This document shows, piece after piece, positions 25,819 through 35,167 of a stretch of DNA of 64,000 nt. This stretch comes from Clostridiaceae bacterium. Its GTDB lineage: Bacteria > Bacillota > Clostridia > Saccharofermentanales > DTU023. Both the position numbers and the translations under genes were made by a program. The DNA lies in NCBI GenBank assembly GCA_012841015.1, contig DUVN01000028.1, forward strand, positions 1-64,000, in the 5' to 3' direction. The first letter of the stretch is position 1. Each line of letters begins with the position of its first letter. A model generated the notes under the pieces. The model made no database searches and was not told the DNA's origin. It saw only the letters and a list, made by a program, of their open reading frames with translations.

Positions 25819-25870
25819 GAGGCTGTCTCGTGTTTGCCATTATCTGGCGGATTTGAGACAGCCTCTTTTT
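25819..25870. terminator. GAGGCTGTCTC hairpin at the 3' end of hydA
   Basis: GAGGCTGTCTC (25819-25829) and GAGACAGCCTC (25855-25865) are perfect arms around a 25-base loop. On the plus strand five T residues follow; on the minus strand it lies about 30 bp beyond the hydA stop. It could therefore act for both directions. The same stem serves rpsU at 11525-11575. Confidence 0.75.
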
Positions 25871-25896
25871 AACGCTTAACCTATGTCGATTTTACT

Positions 25897-27702
25897 CTAG
25901 TCGTCGTATGCTCCGACGGCTTTTTGCTCATAGAAGGGGCGCGGGTGGTAATGCGTATGTAGGTACTTATGCGCCACATCGCTATTTGGCTCACCTAGGA
26001 ATTTCTCAATCAGCTCGATGAGTTCTGGGTTCTGATGCGACTTACGGAGTACTTGACGCTCGTCCTCACTATACAGAGCATCGGCGCGTGCGAGGCGTGG
26101 GTCAACACTCATACGCTCCGAGGAGGACACGTACGATTGGCCACCACCATGGATACATCCGCCTGGGCATGCCATTACTTCGATGAAGTGGCAGGAGAGA
26201 TCGCCCTTGCGGACGGCGTCCAAGACTTCGCCGGCATGTTTGACCGATGAACAGACAACCACTTTGAGCTCTGTCGGGACACCGCCGAGCGGTACGGTGA
26301 CAGACGCTTGTTTGATGCCTTCCATTCCTCGGACAGCCTCGTACTCGAACGACGGTAAGTCCTCACCTGTCAAGACGTCGGCTGCCGTACGGAGTGCAGC
26401 TTCCATAACACCGCCCGTCGCACCGAATATGACGGCGGCACCTGTGTAGTCGCCGAGGACGCTGTCGGGTTGTTCATCTTCGAGCATATCGAAATCGATA
26501 CCAGCTTGCTTAATCATATCGCCGAGCTCACGTGTTGTCAGAGAGTAGTCAACATCGCGCAGACCGTCTACTTCCATCTCTTCGCGCACCGCCTCCGACT
26601 TTTTCGATGTGCAGGGCATGACAGAGACAACAACGATCGATTCGGGGTCAATCGCCATGACATCGGCGAAGTACGATTTGATGATGGCGCCCATCATATT
26701 CTGAGGGGACTTACATGTCGAGAGATTCGGGAGGAAATCAGGGTGATACATTTCACAGTAGCGAATCCACCCCGGTGAACACGATGTGATCATGGGGAGG
26801 ACACCACCTGTTGTTATTCTGTGTAGCAACTCTGTTGCCTCTTCACTGATGGTAAGGTCGGCGGCGAAGTTCGTGTCAAAGACATAATCAAACCCGATAT
26901 GTCTTAACGCAGCTGTCATTTTGCCGGTCACGGGTGTTCCTATCGGGTAGCCGAATTCCTCACCGAGTGACGCGCGAACGGCAGGGGCAGTTTGGACGAC
27001 GACGACTTTATCACGGTCGTCGATCGCATCCCATACATCGTCGATATAGCGGCGTTCACGTAGTGCCGCGACAGGACAAGCCTCAATACATTGGCCGCAA
27101 TAGATACAGTTGACATCGCGCATGCTGAAATCGAATGCTGGTCCTACTTCCGTATCAAATCCGCGGTTTGTAAATGCTAAGACGCCGAGCCCTTGTACCT
27201 TCTGACACGTGCTGACGCAACGGCCACAGAGGATACATTTACTTGAATCTCTTACGATCGAAGGCGAAAGGTCGTCAATCGTGACAGGTCGTTTTGCCCC
27301 TTCGAAACGGACACTCTCGACGCCACGCTCACGGGCAAGTTTTTGCAGCTCGCACGTGCCGTTACGAACACACGTCGGACAATTCATGTCGTGATTTGCA
27401 AGGATGAGTTCAAGATTGAATCGTACGGCTTTGCGTACAGTTTTCGTGTTCGTTCTGACAACCATCCCGTCTTCAGCCTTGAGGACGCAGGTGGCGGGCA
27501 GACCGCGCATACGCCTTCCGTTGACTTCGACTTCGGCTACACAAAGACGGCAGGCGGCTATCTCGTTTATATCCTTGAGGTAGCAGAGGTGCGGGATGTT
27601 GATCCCTGAACGATGTGCTACCTGTAGGACAGTCTCGCCGGGATATGCCTCGAGTTCACGACCATTGATGGTGATTGTTATTTTCTTTGTTTCTTCAGAC
27701 AT
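25897..27702 (-). CDS. hydA: NAD-dependent [FeFe] hydrogenase catalytic subunit HydA
   Basis: About 601 residues. An N-terminal plant-type [2Fe-2S] domain is followed by a His/Cys-ligated [4Fe-4S] domain (HDMNCPTCVRNGTCELQ), two ferredoxin-type [4Fe-4S] motifs (CILCGRCVSTC, CIYCGQCIEACP) and the H-cluster domain. All three H-cluster signatures are present: TSCSPGW (about 305), MPCTSKKSE (about 361) and MACPGGCIHGGGQ (about 509). It reduces protons as part of a complex that takes electrons from NADH and reduced ferredoxin. It is last in the operon; a ribosome binding site AAGGAG overlaps the end of hydB. Confidence 0.95.
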   Translation of the reverse strand: MSEETKKITITINGRELEAYPGETVLQVAHRSGINIPHLCYLKDINEIAACRLCVAEVEVNGRRMRGLPATCVLKAEDGMVVRTNTKTVRKAVRFNLELILANHDMNCPTCVRNGTCELQKLARERGVESVRFEGAKRPVTIDDLSPSIVRDSSKCILCGRCVSTCQKVQGLGVLAFTNRGFDTEVGPAFDFSMRDVNCIYCGQCIEACPVAALRERRYIDDVWDAIDDRDKVVVVQTAPAVRASLGEEFGYPIGTPVTGKMTAALRHIGFDYVFDTNFAADLTISEEATELLHRITTGGVLPMITSCSPGWIRYCEMYHPDFLPNLSTCKSPQNMMGAIIKSYFADVMAIDPESIVVVSVMPCTSKKSEAVREEMEVDGLRDVDYSLTTRELGDMIKQAGIDFDMLEDEQPDSVLGDYTGAAVIFGATGGVMEAALRTAADVLTGEDLPSFEYEAVRGMEGIKQASVTVPLGGVPTELKVVVCSSVKHAGEVLDAVRKGDLSCHFIEVMACPGGCIHGGGQSYVSSSERMSVDPRLARADALYSEDERQVLRKSHQNPELIELIEKFLGEPNSDVAHKYLHTHYHPRPFYEQKAVGAYDD

Positions 27703-27720
27703 CATTAGACTCCTTACTCA

Positions 27721-29625
27721 TTAGCGCCGTTCAATCGCGTCGAAGGGGCAAGCTTCATAACACGATCCACAGCGGATGCAGATGCTCTGGTCGATATAGT
27801 GTTGTTCTTTGACCTTACCCTTGATCGCTTCGACAGGGCAGATGCGGCTACACTTTGTACAACCTTTGCACGCTTCCGTGATGTAGTATCCGAGCAGATC
27901 TTTACAGACTTTCGCAGGGCACGTTTTATCGATGACGTGTGCGCGGTATTCATCCATAAAGCGTTCCATCGTTGAGAGAACGGGGTTCGGCGCTGTCTGA
28001 CCGAGCGCGCAAAGTGACGTCAAGCGGATATTGTCCGCAAGTTCATAGAGATCGTCAAGATCTTTCTCTTTAGCGCCGCCACTCGTGATTTTATCGAGTA
28101 TTTCGAGCATCCGCTTTGTCCCCTCACGACAGGGGACGCACTGTCCGCATGATTCATCAACTGTGAAGTCAAGGAAGAAGCGAGCGATGTCGACCATGCA
28201 ATTATCCTCATCCATGACGATCATTCCACCTGAGCCCATCATAGAACCCAAAGCGACGAGTTGATCAAAGTCGATGGGGACATCGAGCGCTTCAAACGTT
28301 AGGCAACCGCCTGACGGGCCACCTGTTTGTACTGCCTTAAACATCTTTCCGTTAGGGCAGCCGCCTCCGATGTCCTCGATGACTTCACGCAGTGTCGTGC
28401 CCATTGGGACTTCGACTAATCCGGTGTTCGTGATTTTGCCGCCGAGCGCAAAGACTTTTGTCCCAGGGCTTCCCTCTGTACCGATCGACCGGAACCATTC
28501 AGGTCCATTCCTTATGATCGTGGGGATATTTGCGAGCGTTTCGACGTTGTTAATGATCGTAGGTTTTCCCCAGAGACCTTTTGATGCGGGGAAGGGCGGC
28601 TTATTTCTCGGCATGCCGCGTTTACCTTCAATTGAAGCAATGAGCGCCGTCTCTTCGCCGCACACGAAGGCGCCTGCACCGAGCCTTATCTTGATATCAA
28701 AACTAAAATCAGTCCCTAAGATACTCTCACCGAGCAGTCCAAGGGCTTTTGCTTCTTCGATTGCCAGCTCTAAACGTTTGACAGCAATTGGGTATTCGGC
28801 TCTGACGTAAATCCAGCCTTGGTCGGCACCTATCGCGTATCCAGCGATCGCCATGGCTTCCAATACAGCATGAGGGTCGCCCTCTAAGACGGAGCGATCC
28901 ATAAAAGCACCGGGGTCTCCTTCGTCTGCGTTGCAGATGACGTATTTTTGATCGGACGTTTCACGCGCTGCGAATTTCCACTTCAGTCCCGTCGGGAATC
29001 CTGCGCCGCCGCGTCCGCGGAGGTGAGATGCGCTGATAAGCTCGATCGTCTCCGCTGGTGTCATCGTCGTGAGTACTTTGGCAAGCGCCTGGTAACCGTC
29101 AACGCCTATATACTCGCGGATATCTTCGGGATTGATATAGCCGCAATTGTGCAGCACGACGCGTTTCTGTTTGCGGTAAAAGGGAAGATCTTCAAATCGC
29201 TCGCAGGTGACACCACGACGAGCTTTTATGCCTAGTTTAAGAAGTGTCAGCTCTTTACACGGCTCGCCGCCAATAAGATGTTGTTCGACAATCTTAGCCA
29301 CGTTTTCCGGGTCGATGTGGATATACGATACCTTCTCTTTGCCTTCCTCGAAAATTTCGACAATGGGCTCGTAAACGCACATTCCAATACATCCGACTTT
29401 TTCGACCACGATGTTGTCAAGCGCGCGTTTCTTTATTTCGTTTTTAAAAGCTTCGAAGACTTGGTTTGCTCCTGCTGAGAGGCCGCATGTCGCCATGCCG
29501 ACGACGACCCTGATACCCGCAGGTGCATCAAGTTTTGTCTTCCATTCGTCTCGCAGCTCGTTAAGTTCGTCGACCGTTGCGAGACGTTTTATTTCAGCAG
29601 TCTGTCCGTATGGTTGTAGCGTCAT
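27721..29625 (-). CDS. hydB: NADH-binding subunit HydB of the hydrogenase (NuoF-like)
   Basis: 634 residues. The N-terminal thioredoxin-like [2Fe-2S] domain (about 35-125) has its cysteines in GMATCGLSAG and VGCIGMC. The NuoF core has a glycine-rich FMN/NADH site (RGRGGAGFPTGLKW, GAGAFVCGEETAL) and a [4Fe-4S] motif ESCGQCVPCREGT. A C-terminal 2x[4Fe-4S] ferredoxin domain (CKGCTKCSRICP, CIRCGSCYEACP) follows. This is the proposed flavin site of electron bifurcation in HydABC enzymes. AGGAGG precedes the ATG. There are 12 bases between the hydC stop and this start. Confidence 0.95.
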   Translation of the reverse strand: MTLQPYGQTAEIKRLATVDELNELRDEWKTKLDAPAGIRVVVGMATCGLSAGANQVFEAFKNEIKKRALDNIVVEKVGCIGMCVYEPIVEIFEEGKEKVSYIHIDPENVAKIVEQHLIGGEPCKELTLLKLGIKARRGVTCERFEDLPFYRKQKRVVLHNCGYINPEDIREYIGVDGYQALAKVLTTMTPAETIELISASHLRGRGGAGFPTGLKWKFAARETSDQKYVICNADEGDPGAFMDRSVLEGDPHAVLEAMAIAGYAIGADQGWIYVRAEYPIAVKRLELAIEEAKALGLLGESILGTDFSFDIKIRLGAGAFVCGEETALIASIEGKRGMPRNKPPFPASKGLWGKPTIINNVETLANIPTIIRNGPEWFRSIGTEGSPGTKVFALGGKITNTGLVEVPMGTTLREVIEDIGGGCPNGKMFKAVQTGGPSGGCLTFEALDVPIDFDQLVALGSMMGSGGMIVMDEDNCMVDIARFFLDFTVDESCGQCVPCREGTKRMLEILDKITSGGAKEKDLDDLYELADNIRLTSLCALGQTAPNPVLSTMERFMDEYRAHVIDKTCPAKVCKDLLGYYITEACKGCTKCSRICPVEAIKGKVKEQHYIDQSICIRCGSCYEACPFDAIERR

Positions 29626-29637
29626 GATTTCATCCTC

Positions 29638-30147
29638 CTATTTGGCATCCTTGCGGTATCGGTCGAGAATGGCCGGAATTTCACTGACGTTATCGAGATT
29701 GGCGTATACGTCATCATCGATCATCATGACGGGCGAAAGACCACAACATCCGAGACAGCGCGCTGCATTGAGTGTGAAGAGCTGATCGGGTGTCGTCATA
29801 CCGACTTCTATGCCGAGTGTTTCTGTCACCTTGTCGAGTACTTTCTGCGCACCTTTGACATAGCACGCTGTCCCCATGCAAATCTGTATCTGATGTTGAC
29901 CCTGCGGCTCCGTATTGAATTGACTGTAGAATGTGGTGACGCCGTAGAGCTCAGCGACGGAAACACCCGTTTCCTTTGAAATAAACTTGTGAACTTCTAA
30001 TGGCAGATAGCCAAATAAGTTTTGCGCTTCCTGCAACGCCGTCATTGCAATGCCGTCTTTGTTTTCATGACTGTGGATAAACGATCTCAACTCCTCGTAG
30101 CGAGGATCATCGTCAACGATCGTCTTACAGTGACTCGTCTGTGCCAT
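29638..30147 (-). CDS. hydC: [2Fe-2S] subunit HydC of the hydrogenase (NuoE-like)
   Basis: 169 residues of the NuoE/24-kDa family. A helical N-terminal bundle (ALQEAQNLFGYLP) is followed by a thioredoxin-like [2Fe-2S] domain with cysteine pairs in CMGTACYVKGA and AARCLGCCGLSPV. It passes electrons within the HydABC complex. It is first gene of the operon, with AAGGAGAG before ATG. A minus-strand promoter is predicted at 30307-30335. Confidence 0.94.
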   Translation of the reverse strand: MAQTSHCKTIVDDDPRYEELRSFIHSHENKDGIAMTALQEAQNLFGYLPLEVHKFISKETGVSVAELYGVTTFYSQFNTEPQGQHQIQICMGTACYVKGAQKVLDKVTETLGIEVGMTTPDQLFTLNAARCLGCCGLSPVMMIDDDVYANLDNVSEIPAILDRYRKDAK

Positions 30148-30306
30148 GCTACTCTCCTTTTCAATTTTGGTACAGTGATTGTGCTATGAAACCTTCCCAA
30201 GACCAAAGAGGTCTTTCCAAATAAAAGCATTATTTGCCACCGAAAAGAAACAGACAGCCTATGGAAAGGATTCTGTAGCTTAGTATTGCTATTCGTTGAC
30301 ATCTCT

Positions 30307-30335
30307 ATTATCCAACAACTTGCTTTATCCTGCAA
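30307..30335 (-). promoter_or_regulatory. promoter of the hydCBA operon
   Basis: On the minus strand TTGCAG (30335-30330) and GATAAT (30312-30307) are spaced by 17 bp. Transcription would start near 30300, about 150 nt before hydC. The remaining part of the 30148-30498 gap shows no gene. Confidence 0.6.
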
Positions 30336-30498
30336 CCATATGATGTTGAATTTTTAGTGAAAGTGCTCGCCTCCATTGATGATCTAAAAGTCGTTATGCG
30401 CTCTGCCGTGCCTTCGTCTATTCATGATATTATTTAGGCGAGGATCGATTGACTGTTGAAAGATCGTAAAGACACGTTCAAAGCGCACAGGAGGCGAC

Positions 30499-31968
30499 AT
30501 GCATTTAAGGCGATTGGTGCTGTTACATTCAAATGATATACATGGTGATTTTTTTGCGACGGAAACGCATGAGAAGCTTATGGGTGGTATGAGTATGCTT
30601 TCTGGCTATGTGCAGAAAGTTCGCGAGGTAGAGGAAGACCCAGTTCTTTACGTTATATCGGGTGATATGTTACAAGGGTCCATCATTGACCAAGAGTACA
30701 AGGGGATTTCAACGATCCTTATTATGAATCTGATTGATCCCGATGTTGTCACGCTCGGCAATCACGAGACGGACTATGGATTTGCGCATCTCATGTTTCT
30801 TGAGCGATGCGCCAAATTTCCCATTGTCAATGCGAACCTCTACATCAAGCCGACCGGTACGAACTTGTTTCAGTCTTACCTCATCAAGGAAATCGACGGG
30901 ATTCGCATACTGTTTATTGGGATCATCACGGAGGAGGTCATGGATCGCAAGGAGCCACTGCTTGGTACTTTTATCTCTGTTGAAGATGCTGCAAAAGAAG
31001 TTGAGTATATCTGCAACTGTTATCGCGATGTCGATATTGATTTGACCATCCTTTTGACACATGTCGGATTTGATCAGGATAAAGTGCTCGCCCGCCTGCT
31101 CCCGCCTGAGACAGGCGTCGATCTTATTATCGGCGGACACAGCCATACGATGCTCGAAAAGCCTGAACTCGTCAATAATATCCTTATCACTCAGGTAGGT
31201 TCAGGTACCGATTACATCGGTCGATATGATTTAATCATCAACATGGAAACAAATTCCATCCATGACTTTACTTGGCAGACAATACCGATTGACAATTCAC
31301 ACTGTCCGTTTGACCCTGTGATGGATGAGCTGCTAATGCATTATCAAGCCGAAGTCGACGGTAAATACAATAAAGTTCTTTGTCGACTCCCTCACGCGTT
31401 CGAGCATGGAATGCGATACCGCCAGACGCAACTTGGCAGCCTGATCGCAGATATTTTCAAGCACCAACTGGGAGTGGACATCGCATTGATCGGCTCGGGC
31501 TCTATCAGGAGAAAGTGTCTCGACCCGCTTGTCACGTTGACTGATCTCCTTGAAGTATATCCGTACAACGAGGCGATGATTAGCTTTTCCGTGACAGGTG
31601 AGATGCTCCGCACTATGTTGGCAAATCTGATGCGTTATCTATATAAAGATAATGGGCGCGAGTTTTACCAATGGAATGCTGAGTTATGTGTTGAGATACT
31701 AGAAGACGGTGAGATCGGCGCGATCACATATGGTGGAGCGCCCTTAGACTCCCGTCAGAGTTACCGAGTCGCGTTGCAAGAGTATCACTTCGGTATTATC
31801 CACGAAATATTCGGTATCACTGTTGAAGAGATTAGAAAAGAAGGACGCGTGCGCGTCGTCAGCACGTCAGCGCAGGACAATATCATTGAATATTTTAAAA
31901 CAAACAAAATAAGGCCATTTCGCTGCGATAACAGAATCAATATGAAAGTCAAATTAGATGAACGTTGA
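30499..31968 (+). CDS. UshA/5'-nucleotidase-like metallophosphoesterase, cytoplasmic
   Basis: 489 residues. The N-terminal metallophosphoesterase domain shows LHSNDIHGDFF, SGDMLQGS, LGNHETDYG and GGHSHT, the dinuclear metal ligands of the family. The C-terminal 5'-nucleotidase domain shows QLGSLIADIF and VYPYNEAMISFSVTG. Enzymes of this kind hydrolyse nucleotides or nucleotide sugars and are usually exported. This one has no signal peptide and no cell-wall anchor and probably acts in the cytosol. GGAGG precedes the ATG. It converges with the malY-like gene. Confidence 0.9.
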   Translation: MHLRRLVLLHSNDIHGDFFATETHEKLMGGMSMLSGYVQKVREVEEDPVLYVISGDMLQGSIIDQEYKGISTILIMNLIDPDVVTLGNHETDYGFAHLMFLERCAKFPIVNANLYIKPTGTNLFQSYLIKEIDGIRILFIGIITEEVMDRKEPLLGTFISVEDAAKEVEYICNCYRDVDIDLTILLTHVGFDQDKVLARLLPPETGVDLIIGGHSHTMLEKPELVNNILITQVGSGTDYIGRYDLIINMETNSIHDFTWQTIPIDNSHCPFDPVMDELLMHYQAEVDGKYNKVLCRLPHAFEHGMRYRQTQLGSLIADIFKHQLGVDIALIGSGSIRRKCLDPLVTLTDLLEVYPYNEAMISFSVTGEMLRTMLANLMRYLYKDNGREFYQWNAELCVEILEDGEIGAITYGGAPLDSRQSYRVALQEYHFGIIHEIFGITVEEIRKEGRVRVVSTSAQDNIIEYFKTNKIRPFRCDNRINMKVKLDER

Positions 31969-32003
31969 TGCGCCGAGGCTTCCAACCACGACGTCTGCTA
32001 TGA

Positions 32004-33197
32004 CTATAATGGAAGGCAATGGATGACCTTCTTAAGCCTGTTCAGTGCACGACTCAAGTACGATGTCGGGCAGGCAAGATTGACTCTGAAGAAACCTTCT
32101 CCTCCTTCTCCGAATGTTCGCCCAGGCGTCGCAAAAAAGTGTGCATGACCCCAAAACAAGTCCTTGAGCTCTTCGTCGTCCATCTGAAGCGATCTGCAGT
32201 CGAGCCATTGTAAGTACGTGCCTTCCATCGGATACGGACTGATCGCGGGTAGCTGCTCCCTGCAAAAGTCCTCGACGAAGCGCCTGTTTTCATCGATCAA
32301 TTCGATGACTTGATCGAGCCAATCGAGACATTCAGTGTACGCAATTTCACACGCCTTAAAGCCTAAGATTGTCGGGGAACTGGCCGATATCTGTCGCAAA
32401 TACCTTGTGTATTTCTTGCGTAGTTCTTCATCCGGAACGATGGCATAGGAAGTTTTCAGGCCTGCGAGATTGAACGTTTTGCTCGGTGAAGAAAAAGTGA
32501 TCGAACGCCGTGCATATGCCTTGCCAAGTGACGAGTAGACGATGTGACGATGACCGGGAAGGATCATATCAAAGTGGATTTCGTCGCTCAATACGAGTAC
32601 GTTGTTTGCCAAACAGATGTCACCGAGTTGCCTCAGTTCTTGCTCTGTCCAGACACGACCAACGGGATTATGCGGGTTGCAAAAGAGAAAAGTCGTATTG
32701 GATGGATCACTAGCAAGCTCTTCGAACAATGCCCAATTAATTTCGTAGCGACCATTGTTGTCGATAAGCGGGCAGTTAACGACGTGGCGATCGAATTGTT
32801 CTGCCGCGAAGAAAAAAGGATGGTAGACTGGGCTCATCATGATGACGCCTTCGCCGGGATTTGAGAACGCCTGTACGGCGTGCCAAAAGGCGGGGACGAC
32901 GCCAGCCGTATTGACGATCCAGTCACGCTCGATGTTCCAAGCATGCCTCGTTGCCAAGAAACCGATGACGGCCTCCATATAACTTGCTGGAGGGCCAGCA
33001 TACCCTAAGATTATTTTTTCGTGATCCAGAAATTCTCTCAGCCCCTCCATAATTTGCGGAGCGTTCTTAAGTTCCATATCGGCGACAGATAGGGGGATGA
33101 TATCAGAGGGTAAATCGCTGCTGTAGGCGAGCATTTGATCCCATTTGAGAGACGATCCGTTGCGCCGTTCGATAATCGAATGAAAGTCGTACGCCAT
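32004..33197 (-). CDS. MalY/PatB family PLP-dependent C-S lyase/aminotransferase
   Basis: 397 residues, fold-type I PLP enzyme. The start region RRNGSSLKWDQM and PLSVADMELK is typical of MalY/PatB cystathionine beta-lyases. NPHNPVGRVW and SDEIHFDMI contact PLP. The Schiff-base lysine is in SSPSKTFNLAGLK. Such enzymes cleave cystathionine or cysteine conjugates to pyruvate, ammonia and a thiol. ATG 33197 is chosen because it follows the stop of the upstream gene by 5 bases with a GGGGG ribosome binding site. The frame extends back to 33266. Confidence 0.9.
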   Translation of the reverse strand: MAYDFHSIIERRNGSSLKWDQMLAYSSDLPSDIIPLSVADMELKNAPQIMEGLREFLDHEKIILGYAGPPASYMEAVIGFLATRHAWNIERDWIVNTAGVVPAFWHAVQAFSNPGEGVIMMSPVYHPFFFAAEQFDRHVVNCPLIDNNGRYEINWALFEELASDPSNTTFLFCNPHNPVGRVWTEQELRQLGDICLANNVLVLSDEIHFDMILPGHRHIVYSSLGKAYARRSITFSSPSKTFNLAGLKTSYAIVPDEELRKKYTRYLRQISASSPTILGFKACEIAYTECLDWLDQVIELIDENRRFVEDFCREQLPAISPYPMEGTYLQWLDCRSLQMDDEELKDLFWGHAHFFATPGRTFGEGGEGFFRVNLACPTSYLSRALNRLKKVIHCLPL

Positions 33198-33202
33198 ATC
33201 AG

Positions 33203-33694
33203 TTACCCCCAAGGATCTTCTGCTTTCGGGATACGGATGCCGGAGACGATGCCGGGGTACTCCCACAAGAACCAGTCACCTCCTGATTTTTTTCTTCGAA
33301 GGACGACGAGACGAGGCGTGTCGGCACCTGATGACGTGATACGCACGCGGAACAGGTTGTCCTCATTGGCGGAGACGGGATCGTGCGCAACATCGACGGT
33401 AAAGGGCTCGTTGGGCGTATAGTTGTTCTCGACAGTCGCACCAAGGGCATACGAGTCGGGCAGATAAAGCTTGTCCGACAGCCGATCACGCAGAAACTGT
33501 TTGTCATGGTTGCTCAGCGGACGAGGCCCGTGCAAATGATTGAGCATCGCAAGCCCAGTTTCGCGATCTTTCGTATAAACCTTGAGGGCAACGATTAAAA
33601 GCGCTGCCGTCCCTTCCGGTCGAACCATCAAGTCGGACGCAATCGAAAGGAATTCATCGTTAGTCCGAGGAAAATCAGGAAATGTAAAACGCAT
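33203..33694 (-). CDS. DUF6935-type protein
   Basis: 163 residues, no signal peptide. The C-terminal half resembles the DUF6935 family as I remember it (LFRVRITSSGADTPRLVVLR, then DWFLWEYPGIVSGIRIP and the ending DPW). The N-terminal half is helical. Function is unknown. GGGAGGGA precedes the ATG. The gene is directly upstream of and probably co-transcribed with the malY-like gene. Confidence 0.72.
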   Translation of the reverse strand: MRFTFPDFPRTNDEFLSIASDLMVRPEGTAALLIVALKVYTKDRETGLAMLNHLHGPRPLSNHDKQFLRDRLSDKLYLPDSYALGATVENNYTPNEPFTVDVAHDPVSANEDNLFRVRITSSGADTPRLVVLRRKKSGGDWFLWEYPGIVSGIRIPKAEDPWG

Positions 33695-33758
33695 AGCACA
33701 TCCCTCCCTTTTTTATTTCAGTCTATCAGAACAGAGATAAAAGGGGAGGAGACGAGGA

Positions 33759-35135
33759 TCATTTGGCAATCGCGTCAAATCCATTCAGCCATTTCGAAAT
33801 CGCTGTACCGAACATACCGTTGAGGACGAGGACATCAGTAATGCCATTTTCCTTGACGAGAGCTTTAAGGCTGCGCACGTAGTAGCGCGCGTCGACGACG
33901 TAAATCTCGTCGTAATGGTTTGCAAGGTAAGGAACAAACGCATTGCCGAAGGAATCTTTGATAATCAAGATTTTACGACCACTCGTATGGCTCGTTTCGA
34001 TTTTCAGAAGTGCACGGTCACCACCTGAGAAGTTGAGGTAACTATTGCCGCCTCTTACTCGCTCGTCATTAAGGCGTATCTTATAGGAGGACTTCATGTC
34101 AGATTTGTCCCACGCTGTTGCCGTATAGGAATCGACGACAGGTTTCCACCCCTCTGTTGTATCAGGGTTATTCTTGAGAGTGGCTTCTTTTGACACTCGG
34201 TAGAGAGTACCAAGGAAAGTCCCTTCGAGCTTGTAGTGTTCCATTTGATCGAGCGGGACGTGTGTCCAACCGGCCGTCTCGCAGAAGGCCGTGTAGGCGT
34301 AGAAAGCGCCAAGTCCCGTCCAGTGATGGTCTGTTCTGTAGTAGATGTATTTGTCGCGGTTATGGAGCAGTTTGTCGTAGGCGTTGACAGGTTTAACGTT
34401 CGACTGCAGCGTTTCGTTGATGATCTTGATACAGTCGACCTGTGAGTTATAACCTGAATGGTATTTTTCAGGCGCATACAACTCAATAGCAGTCGGTACG
34501 ACCAAGCTGTATAGCTGGGTACCGGCGGGCAAGACATCTGCGAAACGATTGAGACGTTCACCGTAAGCCTTGAGTTTCTTTTCACTGCCATAATACCGCT
34601 CCATAGCACGATCATTGATAATGATGAGTCCCGATTTTGGTTGTCTTACTTCACCTCCATCGATCGGTGGCGGCGCGACGGGCTGTTCAGTTTTCTCTGT
34701 GGTGGGGTCATCCGATGTCGTGTCAGCCGGATCAGTTGATTGATCGGGCGGCGTATCAGGATCGTCATCGATGACATCTATAGGATCAGGATCATCGTCC
34801 GTGTCATCTGCATCAGGTGCTATATCATGGCTAAACGTGAGATACTGTGCTCCGCCCTTGTTAAGGTTCGGGAAAGCGATTTTACGCCACCCTTTACCCA
34901 GCTCAATGAGCGCAGGACGGAAAGGAAACTGATCGCTAAACCAGTCTTCGATCTTTTTTGATTGCTCTCCCGTCTTTGCGTCTTGATAATTGAGCTTAGG
35001 AAAATGTTGTAATTGGCGACCTTCTTCTTCAGAGAAGTTTTTTTCCGGAAAGACAAAGTGCAAGAGCCCCGTTGTCATAAGGATGACGACGAAGGTAATG
35101 ACCGTAATGACTTGATTTTTTTTATACGTTTTCAT
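33759..35135 (-). CDS. DHHW family exported protein (AlgJ/AlgX-like)
   Basis: 458 residues. An N-terminal membrane anchor (ITVITFVVILMTTGLLHFVF) is followed by an extracytoplasmic SGNH-like domain. The family motif DHHW is in RTDHHWTGLGAFYAY, and a serine block KDSFGNAFVPYLANHY lies near the end. Between them, at about residues 107-165, is an Asp/Thr/Pro-rich linker that looks disordered. Proteins of this kind pair with MBOAT acyltransferases to O-acetylate cell-surface polymers. The MBOAT gene is 32 bp upstream on the same strand. Confidence 0.85.
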   Translation of the reverse strand: MKTYKKNQVITVITFVVILMTTGLLHFVFPEKNFSEEEGRQLQHFPKLNYQDAKTGEQSKKIEDWFSDQFPFRPALIELGKGWRKIAFPNLNKGGAQYLTFSHDIAPDADDTDDDPDPIDVIDDDPDTPPDQSTDPADTTSDDPTTEKTEQPVAPPPIDGGEVRQPKSGLIIINDRAMERYYGSEKKLKAYGERLNRFADVLPAGTQLYSLVVPTAIELYAPEKYHSGYNSQVDCIKIINETLQSNVKPVNAYDKLLHNRDKYIYYRTDHHWTGLGAFYAYTAFCETAGWTHVPLDQMEHYKLEGTFLGTLYRVSKEATLKNNPDTTEGWKPVVDSYTATAWDKSDMKSSYKIRLNDERVRGGNSYLNFSGGDRALLKIETSHTSGRKILIIKDSFGNAFVPYLANHYDEIYVVDARYYVRSLKALVKENGITDVLVLNGMFGTAISKWLNGFDAIAK

Positions 35136-35167
35136 ATCGAATCAAAATCCTAGCGTGCAAAGAACTG

